Source: an uncultured Pelagibacteraceae bacterium
GTDB lineage: Bacteria > Pseudomonadota > Alphaproteobacteria > Pelagibacterales > Pelagibacteraceae
Direction: 5' to 3'
Length of the DNA: 64,000 nucleotides
Assembly: GCA_902624315.1 (NCBI GenBank)
Contig: CACNXC010000002.1
Coordinates: 1 to 64,000, forward strand
Positions within the stretch are counted from its first letter, which is position 1; the number at the start of each line of letters is the position of its first letter. The notes beneath the pieces were generated by a model. That model made no database searches, had not been told where the DNA came from, and saw nothing but the letters and a program-made list of their open reading frames with translations. The translations under genes and the position numbers were made by a program. This document shows, piece by piece, positions 49,230 to 58,186 of the stretch.

Positions 49230-50645
49230 TTATATCTTATGATAATTATCAACTCCAACTGTATAGTTTGTTCCAGCAAGAGGAACTTTTGCTAATGCCG
49301 AAGCCTCAGAGGTTAATGCAGCTAAATCCTCAGGTTCTAAAGAATGTATATTTGTTTTTCCACAAGCTCTAGCTAATAATTGTGCCTCAAGCGTCATAGA
49401 ATGTAGATAATTATAAACTCTAATTGCAGCATCATCAGGATTTAATCTAGCTCTTAATTTAGGATCTTGAGTTGCAACTCCAACAGGACATCTTCCAGTA
49501 TGGCAATGATAACACTCACCAGCTTTAACACCCATTTCTTTTTCAAAATTTGCTTCAGGAATGTCTTTATTACAATTTAGAGCGATCATAGATCCAGTTC
49601 CAATCGCAATTGCATCAGCACCTAGCGCTAACGCTTTTGCCATATCAGCACCATCTCTAACACCACCTGCATAAATTAAAGTTACTTTTCCTGTCTTTCC
49701 TACATCATCAATCGCTCTTCTAGCTTCTCTAATAGCAGCAATTCCTGGTATTCCAGTATTTGCAGCAGCAATGTGAGGACCTGCTCCAGTTGATCCTTCC
49801 ATTCCATCTAGATATATAGAGTCAGGATCACATTTTGCAGCCATACGAACATCATCATAAACTTTTGATGCACCTAATTTTAATTGAATAGGAACTTTAT
49901 TTTTTGTTAATTGTCTTAATTCCTCTACTTTCAAAGCTAAGTCATCTGGACCTAACCAGTCAGGATGTCTTGCAGGAGATCTTTGGTCGATTCCTGAAGG
50001 TAGTGATCTCATTTCTGCTACTTGGTCAGTTACTTTCTGACCCATCAAATGACCCCCCATACCAACTTTTTGACCTTGACCAATAAAAACTTCTATACCG
50101 TCTGCTAGTTGTGCATGATGTGGATTAAATCCATACCTTGATTGAATACATTGATAGAACCATTTTTCAGAATATCTTCTTTCATCTGGTATCATTCCAC
50201 CTTCACCAGAACATGTAGCACTACCAGCCATTGTTGCTCCACGCGCTAGAGCAGTTTTGGCCTCATAAGATAAAGCTCCAAAACTCATACCAGTTATGTA
50301 AACAGGAATATCTAATTCTATTGGGTTTTCACATCTTGGACCAATTACAGTTTTTGTTTCACATTTTTCTCTGTAACCCTCAATAACAAACCTTGTTAAA
50401 GTTCCAGGAAGAAAAACAAGATCATCAAATGTAGGAATTTTTTTCATTAATGCCATTCCTCGCATCCTGTATCTTCCTAATTGTGATTTAATATGAATAT
50501 CGTCTATTACTTCTGGAGTAAAAATTGCATTATAGCCAAGCAAACTTTTATTTCGTCCACCATTGTTATTTAAATGTACATCAGCTTTACCACCGACATT
50601 ATTTTTTAATTTTTTGTTGTTTTTTTTCTTTTTTTTCTTAGCCAT
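49230..50645 (-). CDS. FMN-binding glutamate synthase domain protein, GlxD paralog with three-Cys motif
   Basis: ECYHCHTGRCPVGVATQDP matching a GltB-type Fe-S motif; 471 aa. Confidence 0.82.
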   Translation of the reverse strand: MAKKKKKKNNKKLKNNVGGKADVHLNNNGGRNKSLLGYNAIFTPEVIDDIHIKSQLGRYRMRGMALMKKIPTFDDLVFLPGTLTRFVIEGYREKCETKTVIGPRCENPIELDIPVYITGMSFGALSYEAKTALARGATMAGSATCSGEGGMIPDERRYSEKWFYQCIQSRYGFNPHHAQLADGIEVFIGQGQKVGMGGHLMGQKVTDQVAEMRSLPSGIDQRSPARHPDWLGPDDLALKVEELRQLTKNKVPIQLKLGASKVYDDVRMAAKCDPDSIYLDGMEGSTGAGPHIAAANTGIPGIAAIREARRAIDDVGKTGKVTLIYAGGVRDGADMAKALALGADAIAIGTGSMIALNCNKDIPEANFEKEMGVKAGECYHCHTGRCPVGVATQDPKLRARLNPDDAAIRVYNYLHSMTLEAQLLARACGKTNIHSLEPEDLAALTSEASALAKVPLAGTNYTVGVDNYHKI

Positions 50646-51499
50646 TAAATTGCTCCTTTTTTTTCTGTAGGTTCCAAATTATCATAATTCCATAATTTTT
50701 TCCCTGCGACCACTTTTGTCATCTTGCTTACGTCGAAATTTTCACCAATTTCTGCAACTTTTAACTTTCTTCTAAGCCAATCCTGGTCACTTTTTGTTAA
50801 ATCTGATGGCACTGCGTCACTACCGTACGATCCTATTTTACCACCAATAAAAATTGTTCCATCATACATAGAATCACCTAAATTTATTCCCACATCGCCT
50901 AAGATTATAATTCTTCCTCTTTGCATCATGAATCCTGTAAATGCTCCCGCATCACCTCCTATTATGATTGTTCCACCTTTCATGTCAATACCTGTTCTTG
51001 CTCCAACACTTCCCTTGCAAATTAAATCACCACCTCTAATTGCTGCACCAAAACAAGATCCAGCATTTTTCTCAATAACAACTTTGCCAGCCATTAAATT
51101 TTCGGCACAAGACCAACCAACTCTTCCATTAATTCTAACTACTGGGCCATCACAAGAACCTATACCAAAGTAACCCAAACTTCCCTCAAAAATCAAATTT
51201 AGTTTATTTAGTATTCCTACCCCTAAGCTATGTTTTCCTTGAGGATTTTTAATGACTATTGTTCCGTAACCTTCACTCATCAAATTATCAATTTTTTTAT
51301 TAGCTTCAGCTGCAGTCATGTCTTTTACATCCAGATCGGTTCTTTTATTAAAATCTACATCGTAAGTACCAAAATAATAAAAGTTTTCAGCTTCATCTGG
51401 ATTAAAAAATTTTTGTTGAGTCCTTCCAGTTAAAACTTCACTATGCATACCCATTTCTTGGGCTTTAGTTTTTTTAGTAACATTCTTTAAATTTGCCAT
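50645..51499 (-). CDS. GXGXG-domain protein, GlxC paralog
   Basis: 284 aa, repeated G-rich beta-helix motifs; overlaps neighbours. Confidence 0.8.
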   Translation of the reverse strand: MANLKNVTKKTKAQEMGMHSEVLTGRTQQKFFNPDEAENFYYFGTYDVDFNKRTDLDVKDMTAAEANKKIDNLMSEGYGTIVIKNPQGKHSLGVGILNKLNLIFEGSLGYFGIGSCDGPVVRINGRVGWSCAENLMAGKVVIEKNAGSCFGAAIRGGDLICKGSVGARTGIDMKGGTIIIGGDAGAFTGFMMQRGRIIILGDVGINLGDSMYDGTIFIGGKIGSYGSDAVPSDLTKSDQDWLRRKLKVAEIGENFDVSKMTKVVAGKKLWNYDNLEPTEKKGAI

Positions 51500-52431
51500 A
51501 CTTTAACCTCTCCATCAAAAGGATCGTAAGTATCTATTTCTTGAGGTAAAACTGATCTTATAGCTATCTCCTCAGAACCCATTGCAACTAAATCATCTGA
51601 CTCGTAGAGCACAAGAGGTTTGGCTGCCATAGTGTCCTTAGCCATGCCTAAGGAATTTTTCGTCGCCACAAAGTAAGTAAAAACCCCATCTAGACCAGAT
51701 AGAGATTCTTTCATACCCTCTTCTAAAGTTGCTCCACTCCGCATTTTTTCGGCTAAGTAAACTGCTATTAGCTCAGAATCACACTCAGACATAAATCTCA
51801 TTCCCTTATTCTCCAAAACTCTTCTGTTATTCCAGTAATTTGTGAGTTGCCCGTTATGAACTACAGAAACATCACTAAAAGGATATCCCCAAAAAGGATG
51901 GGCAGACTTAATATCAACACCTGACTCAGTTGCCATACGGGCATGACCTATAGCATGTGTTCCAATAAGTTTATCTAAATTATATCTTTCACAAACCATC
52001 TTTGCATTCCCCAGATCTTTAATTACCTCAAGAGATTTACCCATTGATAAAATCTCTACCCCTGGAATACTTTCTATTCTTTGTGAAAATTCTAACAAAT
52101 CCTTTTTATTATATTCTATCTCATATCTCAGTGAATATGGCAGTATACGTTCTTCCTTAACTATTTTAGCCCCTAATTCATTTATACAAGCGTCAACTTC
52201 TTTTTTTCTCTGGTCATATACAGAAACATCTTCGGCCACTGATGAACTACCTTCACCAACATTTTCACCTATCTTTATCCTTGCAATAAAATTTTTTCCA
52301 TCTGTATCCCCGTAAAGAGCGTAACCTGTAGAATCTTCTCCCCTATGCTTTAAGGCTTGCAACATTCCTTGCAACTCAAAGCCTACATTTGAAGATTTGT
52401 TTCTATGTATTAATCCTGCTATTCCGCACAT
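51487..52431 (-). CDS. class II glutamine amidotransferase, GlxB paralog
   Basis: MCGIAGLIHRNKSS...LKHRGEDSTGYALYG. Confidence 0.82.
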   Translation of the reverse strand: MCGIAGLIHRNKSSNVGFELQGMLQALKHRGEDSTGYALYGDTDGKNFIARIKIGENVGEGSSSVAEDVSVYDQRKKEVDACINELGAKIVKEERILPYSLRYEIEYNKKDLLEFSQRIESIPGVEILSMGKSLEVIKDLGNAKMVCERYNLDKLIGTHAIGHARMATESGVDIKSAHPFWGYPFSDVSVVHNGQLTNYWNNRRVLENKGMRFMSECDSELIAVYLAEKMRSGATLEEGMKESLSGLDGVFTYFVATKNSLGMAKDTMAAKPLVLYESDDLVAMGSEEIAIRSVLPQEIDTYDPFDGEVKVWQI

Positions 52432-52455
52432 ATTTTCTTTCTTTATATTTTTATT

Positions 52456-53925
52456 TTAAGGTAAGCAATCTAAATAAGTATCTAAATCCCATTGAGTTGT
52501 TGCTCCTAAGAATCTTTCCCATTCATCATTTTTATACCAATGGAAAACTTTATACATCTCATCAGGCATTGCAGATTTGATAACCTCATCTTCTGATAAT
52601 CTTTCTAAAGCTTCACCTAAACTCAAAGGAAGTTTCTTAACATCTTTACCTGCCTTTTGAGCTTCATAAATATTTCTAGACTCTGGAGCTGCTGGTTGCA
52701 TTTTTTTACTAATTCCATGATCACAAGCTTTTAGTAAAGCTGCTCCTAATAAATATGGATTATGCATTGAGTCTACCGATCTGTATTCAAATCTACCCGG
52801 TGCTGATACTCTCAATCCACAAGTTCTATTTTGATAACCCCAGTCAGCATAAACAGGAGCCCAAAAACCTTGATCCCACAATCTTCTATATGAATTTACA
52901 GTTGAAGATCCTAACGCTGTCAAAGCTGGTAAATGTTCCATGATACCTGCTATTGATTGTAATCCAATTTTTCCAGGTAACTGCATATCTTTAGTATCTG
53001 GCATAAAAGTGTTTGTTCCTCCCTCAACATAACCAAAAACTTCTTCTACACCTGGCAAAGATTTATGCCCAAGTTTATTTGTTTTAACTTTTCCACCTTT
53101 CCATAAAGACATGTTGGTATGACAACCACTTGCCGAAACTCCCATAAATGGTTTAGTCATAAAACACGCAATCAGATTATGTTCTCTTGCAACTTGAGCA
53201 CATATTTGTCTGTAAGTTGATAATCTATCTGCATTTCTTAAAACATTGTCATATGTCCAGTTCAATTCTAATTGACCGGGTGCATCTTCATGATCTCCTT
53301 GAATCATGTCTAGACCCATTGCTTTTGCATATTCAATCACCTTCATAAATACAGGTCTTAATGATTCAAATTGGTCTATGTGATAACAGAATGGTTTCGA
53401 AAATCCTTTTCCAGTTGGAGTTCCATCATCATTTTTAGTCAACCACATCATTTCTGGCTCAGTTCCTACTCTTAGTTCTAAACCATGTTTCTTTTGGAAT
53501 TCATCCATGAAAATTCGTAAATTTCCTCTGCAATCAGAAGTTAAATGACCTCCAGGATTATTTCTCTCTTCTCTGTTTCTAAAACAAGTTACAAAAACTC
53601 TTCCTACTCTTTTATCCCATGGTAACTGGCAAAAAGTTTCAGGATCAGGAATTCCAACTAATTCCATTGCCTCTGGTCCATAACCAATATAATTGTTGTG
53701 TCGATCTAAAAATAAGTTTGCAGTTGCTCCGTAAACTAATTGGAAACCTTTTTCGGCAGTTCTTTCCCAATGATCAGCAGGTATTCCTTTTCCAACCACT
53801 CTACCTGTTACAGAAATAAATTGATAATAAATATACGTTATTCCTAATTCGTTAATTTTTTCTCTTACTTTTTTGACTTGTTTATCTCTACCTGGTCGGT
53901 TTACGTGTTTTTCTAAATCTGTCAT
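52456..53925 (-). CDS. glutamine synthetase family protein, divergent GlnA-III-like paralog
   Basis: GTEPEMMWL, GDHEDAPGQLELNW, SGCHTNMSLW; 489 aa. Confidence 0.82.
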   Translation of the reverse strand: MTDLEKHVNRPGRDKQVKKVREKINELGITYIYYQFISVTGRVVGKGIPADHWERTAEKGFQLVYGATANLFLDRHNNYIGYGPEAMELVGIPDPETFCQLPWDKRVGRVFVTCFRNREERNNPGGHLTSDCRGNLRIFMDEFQKKHGLELRVGTEPEMMWLTKNDDGTPTGKGFSKPFCYHIDQFESLRPVFMKVIEYAKAMGLDMIQGDHEDAPGQLELNWTYDNVLRNADRLSTYRQICAQVAREHNLIACFMTKPFMGVSASGCHTNMSLWKGGKVKTNKLGHKSLPGVEEVFGYVEGGTNTFMPDTKDMQLPGKIGLQSIAGIMEHLPALTALGSSTVNSYRRLWDQGFWAPVYADWGYQNRTCGLRVSAPGRFEYRSVDSMHNPYLLGAALLKACDHGISKKMQPAAPESRNIYEAQKAGKDVKKLPLSLGEALERLSEDEVIKSAMPDEMYKVFHWYKNDEWERFLGATTQWDLDTYLDCLP

Positions 53926-53990
53926 GTTTCCCCTCTAAAAGTTTAAGTCAAAAAGGTAACTGAAAACAAATCGTCTGTCTACTTAGATAA

Positions 53991-55337
53991 CTAACTCCAA
54001 GGAAACGGACTGTTCGAAGTAGGGTGAAGTTCACCTTTCTCGTATCGGTTGAATCTAAAAGGTTTCAACAAGTCACTTTCTTGTCCTAAAATTTCTTTAG
54101 CAACTAACTCGCCAACCCCAATCATTTTATAACCATGGTTAGCATCTGCGATCATATAAACATTTTCTAGAAATCTATCGAAAATTGGAAAGGAGTCTGG
54201 CGTCATACATCCAAGACCACCTGATGGACCTTTCCTATATAAATCTGATTTGCCCTCAAATCTTTTTTGACAATGTGCTAATGCTGAACACCACATTTCG
54301 CTAAAAGCATCCGTAGTTTGATATTCCGGAGAGTCCAATCCATAAGGATCAACATTTACATCATCAAAATGTTTTTTAACAATATAAGGGGATGTTCCTC
54401 CTTGTACTCCTAACCCTTCAATATCTGGTTTATAATAAATTCCCCAAATTTTATCTGTAATTAATTTTTTTGTTTTGTCTGAATACAATGGCGCAGTAGA
54501 GTCGACATGAACCACAGGGGGTTGTTTGCCATCATTAGTTTTCAAAAAATCTGGCTCAACTCCTATTACACCTTCTTGCAAAAACCAATATGTCCACATA
54601 TCTGTTACATGCATTTTACCATCTTTACCTTTAATGTTTGCAGTCTTTGGAAGTTCAAGCATGTTCCAGAAGTCTCTTGCCCATGGTCCTGCTCCAATGA
54701 CCACTTGCTCACAATCAATTGTACCTTTATCTGTTTCAACACCAGTCACCGCTTTACTATTACTTCCTCTTTTAAATCCAGTCACCTTGACACCTTTATG
54801 AACATTTACTCCGTTTGAGTTTGCTTTATTTTCTAAAGCTTTAATTGAGTCTTTGTTGAAAGCGTAACCACCTTTTTTTTCATGCAGGATAGACGTAATT
54901 CCTTGCGCTTGCCAATCATCAAATATACCCCTCATGTAATTCATGCAGTCTTTTTCACCTTCTATGAATTCAGACTCATAACCGATAGCTTTTTGTTGTT
55001 CATAAATACTTGCAACGTCTTCGTGCATAACTTCAGGTGATATTTGCAAATAACCAACTGGATTATATTTAAATGCTTTAGGATCACTTTCCCATACTGA
55101 AACTGAGTGGGCCATCAATTCTCTCATTGCTGGTTGAAAATAATTATTTCTAATAACACCACAAGCTATACCACTTGCACCTGCAGCAGTATCTTTCTTT
55201 TCTATAACAACAATATCTCCTGGATTTTTATATGTTTCGGATAGTTTCCAAGCAGTGCTTAATCCGTGGATCCCTCCACCGATAATTACTACTTTTGCTT
55301 TTGTCGGTAATGACATACTTGCATCTTTATTTTTCAT
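53991..55337 (-). CDS. FAD-dependent oxidoreductase, sarcosine oxidase beta/MgdA-like
   Basis: VVIIGGGIHGLSTAWKLSE...DANHGYKMIGVGE. Confidence 0.8.
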   Translation of the reverse strand: MKNKDASMSLPTKAKVVIIGGGIHGLSTAWKLSETYKNPGDIVVIEKKDTAAGASGIACGVIRNNYFQPAMRELMAHSVSVWESDPKAFKYNPVGYLQISPEVMHEDVASIYEQQKAIGYESEFIEGEKDCMNYMRGIFDDWQAQGITSILHEKKGGYAFNKDSIKALENKANSNGVNVHKGVKVTGFKRGSNSKAVTGVETDKGTIDCEQVVIGAGPWARDFWNMLELPKTANIKGKDGKMHVTDMWTYWFLQEGVIGVEPDFLKTNDGKQPPVVHVDSTAPLYSDKTKKLITDKIWGIYYKPDIEGLGVQGGTSPYIVKKHFDDVNVDPYGLDSPEYQTTDAFSEMWCSALAHCQKRFEGKSDLYRKGPSGGLGCMTPDSFPIFDRFLENVYMIADANHGYKMIGVGELVAKEILGQESDLLKPFRFNRYEKGELHPTSNSPFPWS

Positions 55338-55353
55338 GCGACGTAAATATATA

Positions 55354-55375
55354 ATTTTTTATATATATAAAAAAT
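55354..55375. repeat. 22-bp perfect AT palindrome upstream of the FAD oxidoreductase
   Basis: ATTTTTTATATATATAAAAAAT. Confidence 0.5.
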
Positions 55376-55396
55376 ATAAGTAAAAATAATAAAGCT

Positions 55397-55747
55397 TTAA
55401 AAACTTAGATGTTTGAGTGTTTCAATGTATTTATTAAACTCCTCAATAAAAGATACACTTGGCTTTATGTGCTTTTTTCGCTGGTCTCCAGAAGTTTTTT
55501 CCAAGAAAAAAAACCCTTTTTCACATGCCTCATTAATCATTAAAGCTGACTTAGGACGTGAAGTTTTAAACAATTTAGTCTTTAATTCTTCAACTGTTAA
55601 ATCCTCTTTATATTTATAGGCGTGCATAACTAAAAGCATCATATGATAGTGGGAAGGTGATTTTCTAAAAAAATAGTTACTAGACGTGTGAGAAAGTTTC
55701 ATTTGATCTTCCCAGAACTCTAATAAATCTTTTGCTGTTTTGGGCAT
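55397..55747 (-). CDS. MarR-like winged-helix transcriptional regulator
   Basis: LTVEELKTKLFKTSRPKSALMINEACEKGFFFLEKTSGDQRKKHIKPS. Confidence 0.6.
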   Translation of the reverse strand: MPKTAKDLLEFWEDQMKLSHTSSNYFFRKSPSHYHMMLLVMHAYKYKEDLTVEELKTKLFKTSRPKSALMINEACEKGFFFLEKTSGDQRKKHIKPSVSFIEEFNKYIETLKHLSF

Positions 55748-58086
55748 TAAGATCTAACTCTAGTTTTCTTAGGATCAAAGTGTGGGAAAGCAACTACTTT
55801 GGCAGAAATTCTTTTTTGATGACCATCAATTTTACCCACCTCTACCTCAGTGCCTATTTCAGAATATTGATTATCAATTCTACATAAAGCTATATTTTTG
55901 TTGAGAGTAGTTGATAAACAACCACTTGTAATAACACCTACTTGAGATCTGCCAACATGTACACAGTCACCATGACCTGAAGGTTCTTTACCAATTAACT
56001 CAAGACCAACAAGTTTTTTTTGAGGATTTGCTTTTCTTTCTTTCAAAACACTTTTACCAATAAAATCTTCTTCCTTTGATTTGAGAGGTACTGCAAAACC
56101 AATTCCAGCTTCAAACGGATCCTGTTGACCATCAAATTCGTTTCCAAACAAAATTAAACCTGCTTCAATTCTCAATTTATCTAAGGCAGCAAATCCAGCA
56201 GGTATTAAATTATCATCTTTGCCATACTCCATAAGTTTATCCCATACCTTTGGTGCATCTTTTGGATGGCACCATATCTCATAACCAAGTTCACCTGTGT
56301 AACCAGTTCTAGAGATAATTAATGGTATTCCTTGGAGTTCTTCAACTCTGCAAATTGAAAACCTAAACCATTCTAACTCATCAATTGCAGGCTGTGTTGG
56401 AGGTGCAAAAATTATTTTTTTTAAAATTTCTCTGCTTTTTGGCCCTTGAATGGAAACATTGCTAATTTGATCTGTTGAGTTTTTTATATTTACTTTGAAC
56501 TTTTTCTTTTGAGCAACTTCTTTAAGCCACTCTCCTGCATACTCGTCTCCGCAAATCCATCTAAATCCAGTTTCACTTAATCTAAATAAAGTGCCATCAT
56601 CGAACATCATCCCGTTTTCATAGCACATTGCTGAATAAACAATTTGTCCAACAGAAAGTTTTTTAATATTTCTTGTTAAAGTATAATTCATTAATTCTTC
56701 AGCATCAGGACCTATAATTTCAAATTTTCTCAATGACGATAAATCGATTAAAACAGCATTCTCTCTGCACGCATTATATTCTTCTACCACACCATGTTTT
56801 GTGTAATCATTTGGAAGCCAAAAACCTCTAGCATCAATAAAATTTCTAGTTAATTTTGATGTTCTTTCATAAAACCCAGAATTTCTAGTAAGTTTTTTTT
56901 CAGAGTCTGTTTTCATTCTAAAAGCAAATGATTTTGAAAATTCTTTTTTTTTGTCATAGGTTCTAACAAAAATATCTGTGGGATTCCATGAATTACATGC
57001 ATCAATATCACTTGGACATGCTGTCGTTCCAATAGTTAAATCTTTTAATGCTCTAAACATTACATAATCTCCAGGTCTTGCAAATGACTCATCAGAAATG
57101 ACAGAATTTAAACCAGTTGCTGAGGTGTTAAAAAATAAATTGATGGCTTGCCAACCTTTTTGTTTTTCAACTCCATATGCGGCCATTGCATTATTTAGAT
57201 TATCCGAACAATTTGGATGACCAAAATAACCTGCATCTTCATAATATTTTGATGTGCAAGCTAAATTAAATGTATCATGTTTCCCAACTGTATCTCTAAT
57301 CACTTCAACTAAAGGTTCGTGATCTGTGTCATAAAATTTTGAGAACAATCCTGGCCCAGGAAAAGTATTACCCATGAAGGTTCGTGTGGTCTGCCAATCA
57401 AGTCCTTTTTCAATTTTTTTATCAAGTTTTCTTGTATCAAATGCAACAAAGTCAGAGCATTGTCTACCTGCTGGACTAATAATTTGAATGTAATCACCTT
57501 CTTTAACTTGAAAAGAAATAGCAGTTTGTCTATCAATATTTTTTTCGTAATGTGGCTCAAACACGGGGTCAGGAATTATTGATAATTCTTTATCATTTGT
57601 AATTTTAGCTCTTTTTATAAATAATATTAAATCACCAGATGGATTTTGTTCACTTACCAACATGTCATTTTGTGGTGCAGAGAAAATAACATAACACTTA
57701 TCTTTAGATTTTAATTTAATTTTTTCACCACTAGGTGTTTTTTCATCAAATAAAATTGAAGAATGCGATTTATTTAAATCTAGATTTCTTTTTTTTAATT
57801 GAAAATTTGTAGCTAAAGAACTTTCATCCTTTTTTTTTAAAATCTCTTTAATAAAACTTTTGTTGCTATTTTCTTTCAAATTTAAAATTGCGAGTTCAGA
57901 TTTTCCATCTTTGTCGAAACAAATTATTTCACAGATCTGATTTCCCTCATCATTAATGATTTCTACTTCGTCATCTGGAAAAATTTGTAAACCAGTTAGC
58001 CCACCAGCGTTTACAACGTGTCTTTCAACTCCAGGTGGTAGTATATTTAGACCAGGTTCTTTTATATCTAATGTAGTTAGCGACAT
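55747..58086 (-). CDS. tdm: trimethylamine N-oxide demethylase-like (DUF1989 + GcvT/aminomethyltransferase)
   Basis: N-terminal DUF1989 Cys motifs (NLACTSKYYEDAGYFGHPNC...TTACPSDIDACN) fused to GcvT (LIDLSSLRKFEIIGPDAEELMNYTLTRN). Confidence 0.8.
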   Translation of the reverse strand: MSLTTLDIKEPGLNILPPGVERHVVNAGGLTGLQIFPDDEVEIINDEGNQICEIICFDKDGKSELAILNLKENSNKSFIKEILKKKDESSLATNFQLKKRNLDLNKSHSSILFDEKTPSGEKIKLKSKDKCYVIFSAPQNDMLVSEQNPSGDLILFIKRAKITNDKELSIIPDPVFEPHYEKNIDRQTAISFQVKEGDYIQIISPAGRQCSDFVAFDTRKLDKKIEKGLDWQTTRTFMGNTFPGPGLFSKFYDTDHEPLVEVIRDTVGKHDTFNLACTSKYYEDAGYFGHPNCSDNLNNAMAAYGVEKQKGWQAINLFFNTSATGLNSVISDESFARPGDYVMFRALKDLTIGTTACPSDIDACNSWNPTDIFVRTYDKKKEFSKSFAFRMKTDSEKKLTRNSGFYERTSKLTRNFIDARGFWLPNDYTKHGVVEEYNACRENAVLIDLSSLRKFEIIGPDAEELMNYTLTRNIKKLSVGQIVYSAMCYENGMMFDDGTLFRLSETGFRWICGDEYAGEWLKEVAQKKKFKVNIKNSTDQISNVSIQGPKSREILKKIIFAPPTQPAIDELEWFRFSICRVEELQGIPLIISRTGYTGELGYEIWCHPKDAPKVWDKLMEYGKDDNLIPAGFAALDKLRIEAGLILFGNEFDGQQDPFEAGIGFAVPLKSKEEDFIGKSVLKERKANPQKKLVGLELIGKEPSGHGDCVHVGRSQVGVITSGCLSTTLNKNIALCRIDNQYSEIGTEVEVGKIDGHQKRISAKVVAFPHFDPKKTRVRS

Positions 58087-58126
58087 TTTTTTATATCTAT
58101 TATTATATTATATAAATATCTATTAG

Positions 58127-58174
58127 TTGACTATCATTTTACTTAGGCACATACTATTCACACTTAATATTAAG
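58127..58174 (+). promoter_or_regulatory. candidate tmoX promoter with operator-like palindrome
   Basis: TTGACT - 17 bp - CATACT; CTTAATATTAAG (58163-58174) near predicted +1. Confidence 0.45.
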
Positions 58175-58186
58175 AAAGGGGAATAA

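Noticed and set aside
50724-51173. 149-aa plus-strand ORF antisense to the GlxC paralog
   Set aside because: Lies wholly inside a well-supported minus-strand gene; Pro/Ile/Ser-rich shadow translation.
58087-58186. Possible glycine or SAM-V riboswitch before tmoX
   Set aside because: Too short and AT-rich; no recognisable conserved core of either class.
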